A model generated the notes under the pieces. It made no database searches. It saw nothing but the letters and a program-made list of their open reading frames with translations, and was not told where the DNA came from. Both the position numbers and the translations under genes were made by a program. This document shows, piece after piece, positions 11,306-23,070 of a stretch of DNA of 64,000 bases. This stretch comes from Callorhinus ursinus (lineage: Eukaryota; Chordata; Mammalia; Carnivora; Otariidae). Positions within the stretch are counted from its first letter, which is position 1. Each line of letters opens with the position of its first letter. Location of the stretch: the NCBI RefSeq assembly GCF_003265705.1, contig NW_020312827.1:15840154-15904153 (forward strand), written 5' to 3'.

Positions 11306-12489
11306 TTCTTCAGATTCAGCAATTGAACACCAATCCATTACCCAGCCCAGCCTATGACTCTTATATCTTTATTTTATATTAGAGTTAATGGGCTGGCTGA
11401 TTCTTGTGAAGTCTCGAAGATTCAAACCTTGGAGTTCTGTAATCCTACTTCTTCCTTACTTCTAAACCTTATCCCTTACAAAGTCTTCCTGATCTCCCAT
11501 CAGACATGGTGCTCTAACCTGGTCACCTCTTTCCCCCTGCATTACCACTACTTCAGTTCAATTTATTGGCTTTTGCTTAGATGCTTTCAATAGGCTTTGT
11601 CTGATTGGTTTGCCTTTCTTCTTTATTTTAGTTTATTATTCCCCTGCTGCCAAACTTATACTCTTAATGATTCCAGTTTCATGAAACCATGCAAATTTAA
11701 AATAAAACAATTTTAAAAGCAATTAAAGATAAAGTATATTGATTGCCCATTCCTAAAAAAACAAAACAAAACAACAAATTAATTTCTTGATAAGGCAAGC
11801 CAAGTTTCTTGCTTGTTGCAGTGAGGGAGGTCACTATTTTGACTGTCTTTGTAGCTTGTCAAAAGTAGGAGGTCAAAGACATAGTATTTATAAGCTTGGG
11901 GAGAGTTTAAGGCAGATAATCTAAATCAGGGATCTGATTGGGATCAAGCAAAGTTCATAACATCCTACTTTAGGACTGGATGATATAGGAGACAAATATT
12001 TTAAAGTGAGTGTTAGAAGTGTAAACTGTTGTCATAGAAGTCAAGTGCTTTGAGAAGGTGCCATTTACTTGGATGCTAGTTGTTCAGATAAATGGATTTT
12101 TAAGAAGTTCCTATGCAAACAACAAAGTTATTTGCAACTTCTTCCCCAGCAAGAGTTTACTGAAACAATAAGGTCATGCTTATGTCGTAAACCATAAACC
12201 AAATGGTTGTAGATGATTTTAACTCGTAAGTCCAGAATCTCTAATATGACAAGTGAAACTTGAATATTCATCTAGCCTTGTCCAAACTGTCATCATTGTG
12301 TGCAGGAGCCACCAGGATGGTTCCCTCCTATTTCAGCCATGAACTCTTGTGCCCTAACTAGGTGCTTTCCTGATTCCTCATCTTTTTATGGGAAAGAAAG
12401 AAAGAGAGAGAGAGAAGGACAGAGAAAGGGAGAAGGGTGGACAGGAAGATACTATGTTTCAAAACTTTCTCAGAAGTTCTCTCTACATT
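11306..12489. other. No confident element
   Basis: 11350-11690 is loosely L2-like (CAAAGTCTTCCTGATCTCCC, TCACCTCTTTCCCCC) but too diverged to call. The rest is unassigned apart from the GA run at 12389. Confidence 0.45.
12389..12440. repeat. GA-rich low-complexity run
   Basis: GAAAGAAAGAAAGAGAGAGA continues into mixed GAGA/GGGA purine sequence. No SINE head or tail flanks it. Confidence 0.85.
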
Positions 12490-12655
12490 ATACCCCTTAA
12501 ACTTCAAAGCAATTCATTTTTTTGGAGGTGGTTATTATTGTATTTTTCAGATGAGAACATTAAGGTAGAGATTGAGATATTTTGTTCAAGGTCATGCAGA
12601 TGTTAGATTACAAAGATTGGACTAAAACCTAGATCAATTTGATTCTATGCCCAAG
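12490..12655 (-). repeat. MIR fragment, antisense
   Basis: TATTTTTCAGATGAGAACAT, AAGGTAGAGATTGAG and CAAGGTCATGCAGATGTTAG follow antisense MIR (ttttacagatgaggaaactg then aaggtcacacagc). Confidence 0.65.
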
Positions 12656-12814
12656 TTCTTTAGAGAATTGTACATTTTTGTTCTTTACCTGAATCCCCCA
12701 AAGAGAAAAGATCATTCTCTACTCTCTGCTCTCAAGATACCTGACCATTTCTAATAGTACAGCATTTAGACACAGAGGCAGATAATTTTAATGTATGAGG
12801 ATACCTCCCAAGTT

Positions 12815-12965
12815 AGACTGAAAGTTTATTATTGGCAAAGACTAATTGTTTTATTATTTTGGGCATCACCAATGTATAGCATAGAATCTGATACTAAGGG
12901 CTATATGCTGATACATATAGCATAGAATCTGATACTTTTATGTGCTGAGGCTAAATGAGTGAATA
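12815..12965 (+). repeat. L2 3' end with internal 21-bp duplication
   Basis: AGACTGAAAGTTTATTATTG, then ATCACCAATGTATAGCATAG and a late GCTAAATGAGTGAATAC segment resemble the L2 3' end (agactgtgagctcc, cagtgcctagcacag, aaatgaatgaat). The unit TATAGCATAGAATCTGATAC-T is present at 12875-12895 and again at 12916-12936. Confidence 0.55.
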
Positions 12966-13011
12966 CTATGCTTCAGAACTTTTGACTTTGTTCATAATTG
13001 AATAATTTACC

Positions 13012-13034
13012 TGTGTGTGTGTGCACGTCTGTGA

Positions 13035-13078
<44 letters not shown>
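13012..13078. repeat. Compound (TG)n(GA)n microsatellite
   Basis: TG repeats interrupted by GCACGTCTGTGAG, then GTGTGTGTGTGTGAGAGAGA extending as pure GA to 13076. Likely length-polymorphic. Confidence 0.95.
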
Positions 13079-16000
13079 AACTATATATTTTTTTCTAATC
13101 TGAGCTACATTTAAAACTATTTCAGTTATGTGTGTTCCAAAATGTAACAAGTCAAATCATTTAAAATTAAGAGTTAAAAGTACATATAACAGGAAAGGCA
13201 TTTGCTAAATATATTTAACATAAAAATAAGAATATCAGAGTGCTTTAAAAACATAAGGAAACAGTTTATGTCCATAAAAGTTCTAAGTGAGGAGAATTAG
13301 TCATGGAGTTAAGAGTGGAATACAATAAATAATTCCAATTTGATTCCTTTCTGTTCATATGTTGACAGTTTCCTAAAGCCTACATCTGATAAGAAATAAA
13401 TAACTAAAGTCATTAGCAGCAGCAGCTAAAGAACACTATTATTCTTATTTATTATATTCAAGTAAATGGAATATTAGTATTCCATTTGATCTGTAATTTA
13501 AACTGAATTATATTTGATGCCAGAATGGAGGATAACTTTTATTTTTAATCTTCTCTGGGTCAAAAGACACCCCTGAATCAAGATTTTGAAAGACAAAGCC
13601 CCAAAACTGTTAAACAGAGACCAAGCTGTTCTTGATCTCTATTTCCTCTCTCTTGCTGATTTTGTTCCCTCTTCTGTTGTGTGAGCAATCCTGAGACTGA
13701 TGTCCATGTAGAGAAGATTTCTCTTTAGTATGGCAGAATATAAGAATGGCCATTGCTGGAGGCTAACCCTAATTTAAACTGACCAGAGTACTCTTCCCCA
13801 ATTCAAGCCTACATTACAAGGACTATGAATTTTTACAAGGAGTTACTGTGATGTGAAAACCTGAAAGGCTGTTTCAAAATGGCTAGTTCAAAAAGAGCCA
13901 GTTGATGTTTATGAGGCATTGAAAATACTTTGTAGGAATAAAAAAAAAGAAATATTAAGATGAAACCCAGATGAGGATGAAAAGAACAGGGAGAAATCAG
14001 ATCAAATATTTTGATAGAAAAACAAAATTACAAACCAAAGGGTGTGGGAATGACAGGGGTAGAAATCCAAACACAGAAATAGGAGACTTAAAATAAATTG
14101 ATACAATCAGGGAAAAATAAACTAAATTGTTGGGCCAACTAGAAATAAAGTACTAAAATTGGAGCCATGTGTGTGACAAAGGGGTGGATGACATATGAAG
14201 CATTACAGAAATTCAGCGTACTCCTGAGGATGCTAAACTATTCATAGGATACACTTAGAGGGATCCCACATCAGCACAGTGACGATAAAAAATGGGGCAA
14301 GAGTCTGCCATTTAAATGGAGTATTTAGTAGGTCCAGAAGTGCAGGGACCATCTCACTAAAATACAATCAGTCATTTGGTCCTGGGTCACTGCAGAGGAC
14401 GATGAAAGGGAGAATGTGCAATGGTCCCTGGACAGAAAGGAAGCAAAGACTGATGGTCAATGAAACCACAATCATGTGAAATTTCAGCATCTCTTCAAAA
14501 TTAATTGTTGGGCCTCTGAGGCACAGAATAGTAAAGACGGGAATGATGGGCAGAGCAATTGACTATTTCCTGAACCAAGATGTTGCATATTTGAATTTTC
14601 GTCTATCTTGATCCAGTCTTAACCAATAGCCAAGATAACTTTATTTTTATTGTATTTTATTTAAGAAAAAAATGGGCTGACGTTCTGAGGTGAAAGTTAT
14701 ATGAGTTAGGGTGATCTACAAAGGAATAAAATAGAATCATTTTCTTCTGAGGATGCAACAGGAAAAACAGAAGAGTAAATAATTGTAGTAATTCGAGGGG
14801 AGTTTTGTCCATTATGATGAAAGGATAAAGAATGTGTAGGTAAGTGGCAGAGCTGGAGGAGTTCATTAATGTTAAAAATCAATGATGCAGTAAGAACCCC
14901 AAATATATTATTTGGTAAGACATTAGAAAGTAATTTTAAAAGATAAGTAGTAAAACATGATGTTAAATAAGAAAAGAATATTCGAAATGTACAGAAACTG
15001 ATCAGATCAAGAGAAAGTAACTTTCAGATTTGAGATTTTCTTATTCCTGAGTCCTTACAACGGTAATCTTTAAAGAATCCCTACTCTCAAAACCTGAGGA
15101 GACAAAGGAAATTGTAGCTCTCAGAAAAATGCCTTTTAAGTGCAATGACCCTTTGTGCTTATAAGATGTATCATTATGCTTGTGAGCTTTGCAGAATTCT
15201 GTTATTAAGAATCATTACTCATTCTCTTTAGCCAGTGATCTAATGGTCTACCCATCATTTCTCTAGGGGAAACTGGGGGATCATGTCTGTGATAGACAAC
15301 TGAGGAATGAGGTGGAAATTGAACACCAGGCTTCTTTTGGATGTCAGAATTTATCTCCGACTATAGAATGTAAACGTCTTTGAGAAATCACTCTCAAACA
15401 TGCAAAATTTTATTGCATAGCTGTATATACCAAAACATATCCTTCAACTGACCATATTATAGAATTCTTGTACCTATTATTACTATTCCAACCACTCAGA
15501 AAATTGGGAAAATTCACCTCAGACAAAATGTCTTTTGGTGGCCACTATTGAATCAATTGTTCATCTCAGGATATTTAGGGAAAGTTTAGAAGTCATCCCA
15601 TACATTAATCATCATACTGAGTCTCAGATTCACTGAGAGTTAACAGGAATGAGACCAGGCCAAGTCCAGATAATGATGGTAATACCTCCTTCAGTGAAAG
15701 ACCACCTATGTCAAGTTGTACTTCCTACCTACTTGCATTATCTTTCATTCTTACAACAATCTTGCAAAGAGGTTTTCCTTTTTTCTTTACTTTGTAAATG
15801 ACAAAAGTGAGATTCAAAGTTAAAAACCCCACTTGAAGTGAAAAATGCAAATCTACTTTTCTTCGCCGAGCAGCGGTGGATCCTGCTGCTTAGTTGAAGG
15901 TGGGCAATGTGTTGACTTAAAATCACAAATTCACATTGTTTTTTAAAAGTATACCTATTGCTGGAATAATAACACATGTCTATGACTTCTGCTACATAAG

Positions 16001-16152
16001 CATTACATTTTGGGGGGAAAGCGTACACCTATTACCAACCAGTTTAAAAGCGAAGGTGATTCACTAGTAAGGTGGAAAATAACTTCTGAAAAGTTATTCA
16101 TGGTTAGTAAACTCCAGTTCTTGTGCTCACTACTTGAATTCATTTTCAACTC
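13079..16152. other. Long stretch without recognised genes or repeats
   Basis: About 3 kb of mixed AT-rich sequence. Frames up to 96 codons (for example 15738-16028, minus) show no known product. Old repeats beyond my recognition are likely. Confidence 0.5.
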
Positions 16153-16173
16153 CCCAATGGATTATCTGAATTC

Positions 16174-16612
16174 TTTTTTTTTTACTTTTTAAAAAGATTT
16201 TATTTATTTCATTTTTTATTTAAATTCAATTTAGTTAACATATGCTGTATTATTAGTTTCAGGGGTAGAATTCAATGATTCATCAGTTTCATATTACACC
16301 AAGTGCTCACGACTTCAAGTGTTCTCCTTAATGCCCATCACCCAGTTATTCCCTCCCCATCTCCCCTCCAGCAACCCTCAGATTGTTGATTTTGTATGAT
16401 TTTGCCTCCCTCTCTGTTTTCATCTTACTTTATTTTTCCTTCCTTTCCCCTCTGTTCATCTGTTTTGTTTCTTAAATTCCATATATGCGTGAAATTATAT
16501 GGTATTTGTCTTTGTCTGGCTGACTTACTTTGCTTAGCATAATACCCTCTAGTTCCATCCACATCATTGCAATTGGCAAGATTTCATTCTTTTTGATGGC
16601 TGAGTAATAGTC

Positions 16613-16646
<34 letters not shown>

Positions 16647-17004
16647 CACATCTTCTTTATCCATTCATCTGTGGATGGCCATCTGGGTTCTTCCTATATT
16701 TTGGCTATTGTGGACAATGTTGCTATAAGCATTGGGGTGTGTGTGCCCCTTCAAATCACTATGTTTGTAGCCTTTAGATAAATACCTAGTAGTGTAATTT
16801 CTGGATGGTAGGGTAGCTGTATTTTTAACTTTCTGAGGGACCTCCATACTGTTTTCCAGAGTGGCTGCACCAGCTTGCATTCCCACCAACAGTGTAAGAG
16901 GGTTCCTCTTTCTCCGTGTCCTCATCAACATCTGTTGTTTCCTGAGTTGATAATTTTAGCCATTTTGTCCGGTGTGAGGTGGTATCTCATTGAGGCTTTG
17001 ATTT
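16174..17004 (-). mobile_element. Young 5'-truncated L1 (carnivore type), antisense
   Basis: Poly-T at left, then the antisense carnivore L1 3'UTR (TTTAAATTCAATTTAGTTAA, CATCACCCAGTTATTCCC) and the end of ORF2 (TTGATGGCTGAGTAATAGTC, CATTCATCTGTGGATGGCC, TGCATTCCCACCAACAGTGT). It is cut at its 5' end near TCTCATTGAGGCTTTGAT. A perfect 21-bp TSD, beginning CCCAATGGATTATCTG, flanks it at 16153-16173 and 17005-17025. A GT microsatellite at about 16616-16642 replaces the usual position after TAGTCCA. The relatively low divergence and intact TSD indicate a carnivore-lineage insertion. Confidence 0.97.
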
Positions 17005-17025
17005 CCCAATGGATTATCTGAATTC

Positions 17026-18861
17026 ATATTTTCACCTCTTGGTGGTGCCAGGAAAATTTACGCTGTCCAAAGCGGTTATCAACAAGTGTCGTTGAAACAA
17101 CTCATATATAAGATAAAATTCCCAGCCTCTTTCTTCCTCTTTCATTCTCTTTTTACACCCTGCATCCATTTTTATGTGGTTTTGGAATGCTTTCCTCATT
17201 CTTAAACTAATTAGACATTGAATTTTAAAAAAGAATAGTTCCTGTTAAGACCTAGAAAACAACACCAAAATAAAACAAAAGGAAGAAATAGTGCATAAAA
17301 CTACTTCTCCTAGAATCCTAGCAATTCCATTTTATTGCTTAAATTTATTCCAAACCTGAGTTAGTTTCCCAAACTCCCAGACTGAAAACCATACCTGCTC
17401 TATACTCTTGCTATGCCCCATTGAAAGCACGGTTGTCTGCGTCTCATCAGAAAGGAGGCTGCCCTTTGGTGGCGGGTGAGGTAATCCTTGGTGTACATTG
17501 CATACATCTGGGGAAGGCTTTGGCAGTCCCAGTGATGAAGGTCTCTAACATATCGGATCAGCATGTGAACCAGTAGTAGGCAATTGCTGTAAAAGTCTCT
17601 GTAGTTGGCAAATATTTTAATGAAGCATGTGGTAAAATTGGAGCCAGTTGGTCTTTCATCTACCCTCAATACCCCAAAGTTCTAATGATAGATAAGCCCT
17701 TTATTTTTCTTGAGCTAAAACACAGAATACGGGAAGATATCTGCTACGTAAGGGGCTCATTTTACATAGATGCTGAAAGGAAAAAGACATAAAGCCAATT
17801 TGGGTCATAATCACATTTTCAGCATTGCTTAAAATGGAACAGAGCACGTGGATGTTGCGGCAGTGAGCAGAACCGTACATACTCCACTCTGACTGTAAGA
17901 ACTTGAACTTTTACCAAAAGCTCAAAAGATTAATTTACTTGTTTTACAGCTTGCACAGCTGTTATTCAAGAGTAACTGGGCTCCTTAAAAAAAAAAAAGA
18001 ATCAAGTACTGGCCATTTAGAATATTTATATAAAGCTAAAATGAAAGGTTTCTAACTGAGATGCAGGCAACATGGGGCATTCGTGAAGAATCACATAATC
18101 TATTCTAAGCGGCTATCTGTCTACAGCAGATAAGATCTCTTTACCTTTATTGATTACCACTTATTTCTGACAGGATATTTAATAAACAAAGGAAAAAAGG
18201 AAATGTTCCAATTTTATATAAAGGATTTTTAAGTGTTGTTGTTTAGAAATTATTTGTATATTTTTAAGCATAAAAAGAACTGTTAAAATAGTCATATGTC
18301 TCTGATGAAAACAGAATAAACTCACTGTGTTTGCAGTGAAATCAGTGACTGATTTTGGAAATGTGTATGCTATCATGTTACCCTTTTATAGTACCCAAGA
18401 GAAAATAAAAAAACATTGTACCTGGTATACTCACCAAAAAAAGTTTAAAACTTCTATCCACACAATTCATTTTCAGCCCACAAGTTGAAAACATGAGTTA
18501 ATTAGTTTAACATAACAAAAATGGTAAGAGAGATTTCTGATTGCTGTATCAGAATTGAAATATTTTACCATCTATTTATATATATATGTATGTGATACAT
18601 ATTTCTATTAATAACTATCTCTGATAGAAACCAGAGAAACAGAAATTGCTGGATAATCTAGCATAAAGATCTTTCTGTTTTCTTCTCAAATGTATGTATA
18701 AACAAGATACATTTATTGTCATTGGTATTGCTTTCTTAGGCATGCACACAAGGACAACAAAAAGTAGAGTCAATATCAACCTGAAAGGAAAATTGCAGTC
18801 CTCATATGTCCCCAAGTAATATTATCTCCCTGGAGCTGGATTTAATACAAGGGAGTTCATG
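17026..18861. other. No recognised element; one unidentified ORF
   Basis: Contains the 89-codon minus-strand frame 17400-17669, opened by TTG with an upstream in-frame TAG, of unknown origin. A TA/TG run lies at 18574-18602. Nothing else is supportable. Confidence 0.5.
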
Positions 18862-18960
18862 GTTAAGAATGAGGGTCTTGGGAATTCATCTGTCTTGCTT
18901 CAAATCCCAGCAGAGCCCCTTACTAATGTCAAATTAATTAAATAATGAACCCATTAGACT
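18862..18960 (+). repeat. MIR fragment
   Basis: GGTTAAGAATGAGGGTCTTG, CTTGCTTCAAATCCCAGCAG and GCCCCTTACTAATGTC follow the sense MIR head and middle. Confidence 0.65.
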
Positions 18961-19130
18961 GAGGTGGTTCTAATGCCTATCCAGCAAGCTAAAACCTAAG
19001 TCTGTAAATATCTCAAGGTTAAGAAATGGAAACCCAAGGACAACCAGTCACAGACAACCAACCGGCTTTTTCAATAAGGCAACTGTTAAATGATAGCCAA
19101 TGAAATAATTTGCCAAATATCTGGCATTAT

Positions 19131-19325
19131 TAAAGATTTTATTTATTTATTTGACAGAGAGAGAGAGAGACAGTGAGAGAGGGAACACAAGCAGGGGGGA
19201 GTGGGAGAGGGAGAAGCAGGCCCCCCGCCGAGCAGGGAGCCCGATGCAGAGCTCGATCCCAGTACCCTGGGATCATGACATGAGCCGAAGGCAGACGCCT
19301 AACGACTGAGCAACTCAGGCGCCCC
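19131..19325 (-). mobile_element. CAN-SINE, full length
   Basis: TAAAGATTTTATTTATTTAT, a GA-rich region, GCAGGGAGCCCGATGCAGAG, CCTGGGATCATGACATGAGC and the head CAACTCAGGCGCCCC. No clear TSD found. Confidence 0.95.
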
Positions 19326-20039
19326 TAGCTGAATGTTTTCTTGAAAACAAAACAAAACATGACAAAAGTATTGTTTGTTTTTGGGGAATGCAGATTATTT
19401 AAATTCCTGTTTATATTAAAAATAAATTTAAGATTCTATTTGATCAAAAACCAATGATGTAATTATGGTGATTAATATAACAATAAAAAATTTTAAAAAA
19501 GATTCTATTTGATAAAAGCTTTAGCTTTTTATCAGATCCCTTTCCTGCATGATTGGCAAATCTATTAGCTTGTGTGTTAAACACCAGAAGACCTGTAGCA
19601 TTTAGTGCAAGCAAACGGAATAACTAAATAATTCTCTGACTTTACCACACAACTTTTCCTCGCAACCATACCCCCCAAAACTGTTATTATTCTTAGTAAA
19701 GTTTGAGGCAAAGCCTGTGAAAACAAATTCTAGCTTTGTCTTAGTTTTTAAACCTTGCTAAGAAAGTTATTTTTCTATGAAAAGAAAACAGATTTAAAAA
19801 CAAAATCTATAGCTTCCACAGCAGAGAGTAATGACTAAGTATCCTTCTTTTGAAAGAAAAATGAGATGAGTTCCAAAATATTCTATAGCTGTTGCTAATT
19901 AATTGTTGACTTATTTTAAATCTAACAGCACTTTTTTCTATCTGTATCATTACAAAGAGTGAGAATAAATACCTGATATGTATGCCATTATTTTAAAATA
20001 TTTAACAAAAATTAAATAAATGTTTTCTGGAACACTAAA

Positions 20040-20575
<536 letters not shown>

Positions 20576-20586
20576 CTGTGTGGTAG

Positions 20587-21700
20587 AAACACTATGAAAC
20601 AGAATGGAGAATCAAAAATAATATAAATTTGGCATTGCACATCAGTAGGAACTTGATGGAGAAGTCAGCAAATGCACAACAGCTATGCAGCCTTCTCTGG
20701 TGGAAAACAAATTGCTATCCCATTTCTTAGTCCCAAATAAATTTTGGTCAGATCAAAGTTTTAGCTTCAAAAAATAAATAAAATTCTAAGAGAAAACAGT
20801 CAAAGATCATTCAAAGTGTAAGGTAAAATGCAGAAAATATAAAAGAAATTATTTAAAAAATTCAAATATGTACAAAATTTGCATAGCATTTCAAAACAGG
20901 CCTTAAAAAGTAAGACAGTGACACACTGGGGAATATTTGCAAATTATGTTATAATGTGTTGATTTCTTATGTCTAATTAATGAGAAAATTATCAACAAGT
21001 CAACTGAAAAATGGGCAAAAAACCAGGACATTTCTTAGTAAAGGAAAAGCAGATGTCTTTTAAACACATGAAAAAAATTCTTGCCTTCATTCATAAGAGC
21101 AGTAAATTTAAACTATGATCAAACATTGCATTTTAACTTATTGGGTTGGAAAAGATAAAGAGAGCCGATGATATACTGTATTGGCAAATATATGAAAAAA
21201 AAACAACCACACAAAATGTAAATCATTACAACCTTTAGGGAGTTCGATTTTGCCATATCCATCAAATTTAAAATGTGCACCTATTTCAGGATTCCATTTC
21301 TCAGAATTCATCTTACAGATTTTCTCTGCCATGAGCTCAATCTATACAAAAGCATTAATTGCAGCATTGTTTGTAAGAGTCAAAAAGTGAAAACAATCTA
21401 AATATCCTTCAATAGGAAAGAGTTAAAAAAATTCATCCATCTATATAATGGAATAGTATGTAACTCTTGAGAATGACAAGTCCTGTCTTTGTACATGATT
21501 CTATAAAATGGTCTCTATTATACTAAATAAAATATGCATATATGAATATATGTATACATACACAGATATGTATTCATACACATTAACATTTATATTTATA
21601 GACTAGCTCTCCACAGACATAAAGTGGCAAGAACACTTATGTACTTCAGTCAGGTAATTAAGATTAATATCAGCAGTGATAAATCATGTGATAAATAGGT
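20587..21700 (+). mobile_element. Old L1 (L1M/HAL1-like) ORF2 and 3' portion
   Basis: Continues the L1 from before the retrocopy: ACAGAATGGAGAATCAAAAA, TCTAAGAGAAAACAGTCAAA, CAACTGAAAAATGGGCAAAA, TTGGCAAATATATG, GCAGCATTGTTTGTAAGAGT, AAATATCCTTCAATAGG and TATATAATGGAATAGTATGT are all in ORF2 order. Diverged with many stops. An AT-rich run lies at 21535-21600. Confidence 0.8.
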
Positions 21701-22230
21701 ACCCTTGTTTTGTTATAATGAATATGGCACTTTACCTTTGTGGTTTTATTCTTAAAAACCAATAACCCCAGTAAAATTATGAGAAACATTAAACAAAGCC
21801 AAATTTAATATAATCTACAAAATATCTCACCAGTTATTTTTCCCAAAACTGTCAAGATTATCAAAAAATAGTCTGAGAAACTATCACAGCCAAGCAGAAC
21901 ATCAGGAGGCACAATGCCTAAATGCAATGTGGCATCCTGGATGGGATTTTGGAATAGAAAAAGGATATAAATAAAACTAAAGAAATCTGAATAAAGTATA
22001 AGTTTTGTTGAATAGTAATGTGTCAACATTGATTTGTTAATTTTGACAAGTCTACCATATAAATTTAAGATGTTAATAAAAGGAGAATCTGAATGTGAAT
22101 ATATAGGAACTCTTTGTACTGTATTTACTTTTTTTTGTAAATCTAAAACTATTCTAAAATTCTAAACTCCATTCTAAAATTTAACATTTGTTTTAAAAAA
22201 AGAAACAGTATCTATGAAGTAACAATTTTG
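21701..22230 (+). repeat. Possible 3' end of an ancient retroelement
   Basis: TGACAAGTCTACCATATAAA, GATGTTAATAAAAGGAGAAT, then GGAACTCTTTGTACTGTATT and GTAAATCTAAAACTATTCTA resemble a common old mammalian repeat 3' end. Family not assigned. Confidence 0.35.
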
Positions 22231-22234
22231 TTTT

Positions 22235-22632
22235 AACTTGGCTAGTCCATGGTGCCCAGTTATTTGGTTAAACACCAATCTAGATGTTTCTATGAAGACA
22301 TTTAAATCAGTAGACTGAGTAAAACAGATTACCCTCCATAATGTAGATGGGCCTCATCTAATCAGTTAAGTAAGACTTAGAAAAACCTGAGGTCCTCCAA
22401 GCAGGAAGAAATTCTGCCTCCACTAGATCATTTTTGACTTGAGACTACAACATTAATTCTTGCCAGAATTTTTCAGCCTGCTGGCCTGCCCTGCAGATTT
22501 CAGAAGCTTGTCAGCGCTTACAATCAATGATTCAATTCCTTAAAATAAATCCATCTCTCTCTCTCTGTCTCACTGTCTCTCTAAATATATATAAAATGTG
22601 TCTGGAGAACAGAGTACAGACAGGGTGACATA

Positions 22633-22666
<34 letters not shown>
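22235..22666 (+). mobile_element. Ancient LTR-like repeat with CT and TA microsatellite
   Basis: GGTGCCCAGTTATTTGGTTA, AATCAGTAGACTGAGTAAAA, CAGATTACCCTCCATAATGT, GGGCCTCATCTAATCAGTTA, CAGCCTGCTGGCCTGCCCTG and CAATTCCTTAAAATAAATCC follow a mammal-wide element pattern that continues into a CT run (22553-22580) and a TA run (22635-22666). Its end is lost in the gap. The related element at 42035-42385 lies in the opposite orientation. Confidence 0.6.
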
Positions 22667-22766
22667 NNNNNNNNNNNNNNNNNNNNNNNNNNNNNNNNNN
22701 NNNNNNNNNNNNNNNNNNNNNNNNNNNNNNNNNNNNNNNNNNNNNNNNNNNNNNNNNNNNNNNNNN
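22667..22766. other. Assembly gap of exactly 100 N
   Basis: One hundred N characters, a conventional placeholder length for a gap of unknown size. It directly follows a TA microsatellite (22635-22666), which probably caused the assembly break. Open frames running through it are meaningless. Confidence 0.99.
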
Positions 22767-22879
22767 CATATTTTATTTTCAATTTTTAATAAACACTGGC
22801 ATCAACTATTCAAAAATAAACTAATGAGAAAAAAAGGAAAAGAAAAATTGAGTCTGCTTGTGTGATTAGATCACTGATA

Positions 22880-23070
22880 TTTAAAATTACCCTTATAAAT
22901 TATTTAATTTGATTCCCACAATAATACTTTTAGGTCTGTAGAGTTAATAGATAATTTTATTTATATTTGTCCTAATCAAAAAATGGAGGCTGAAGCCCAA
23001 AGTCTTATAGGAAGAAAGAAATAGAATCAAGAGGTGTCTGGCTCTCAGTGCAGTGTTAGTTATATTACAA
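22880..23070 (-). repeat. MIR, antisense
   Basis: TATTTAATTTGATTCCCACA, ATAATACTTTTAGGTC, AATGGAGGCTGAAGCCCAAA, GAATCAAGAGGTGTCTGGCT and GCAGTGTTAGTTATATTAC follow antisense MIR. Confidence 0.65.

Noticed and set aside
22570..22789. Frames spanning the N gap and TA tract
   Set aside because: Artefacts of N characters and of TA repeats translated as alternating I and Y.
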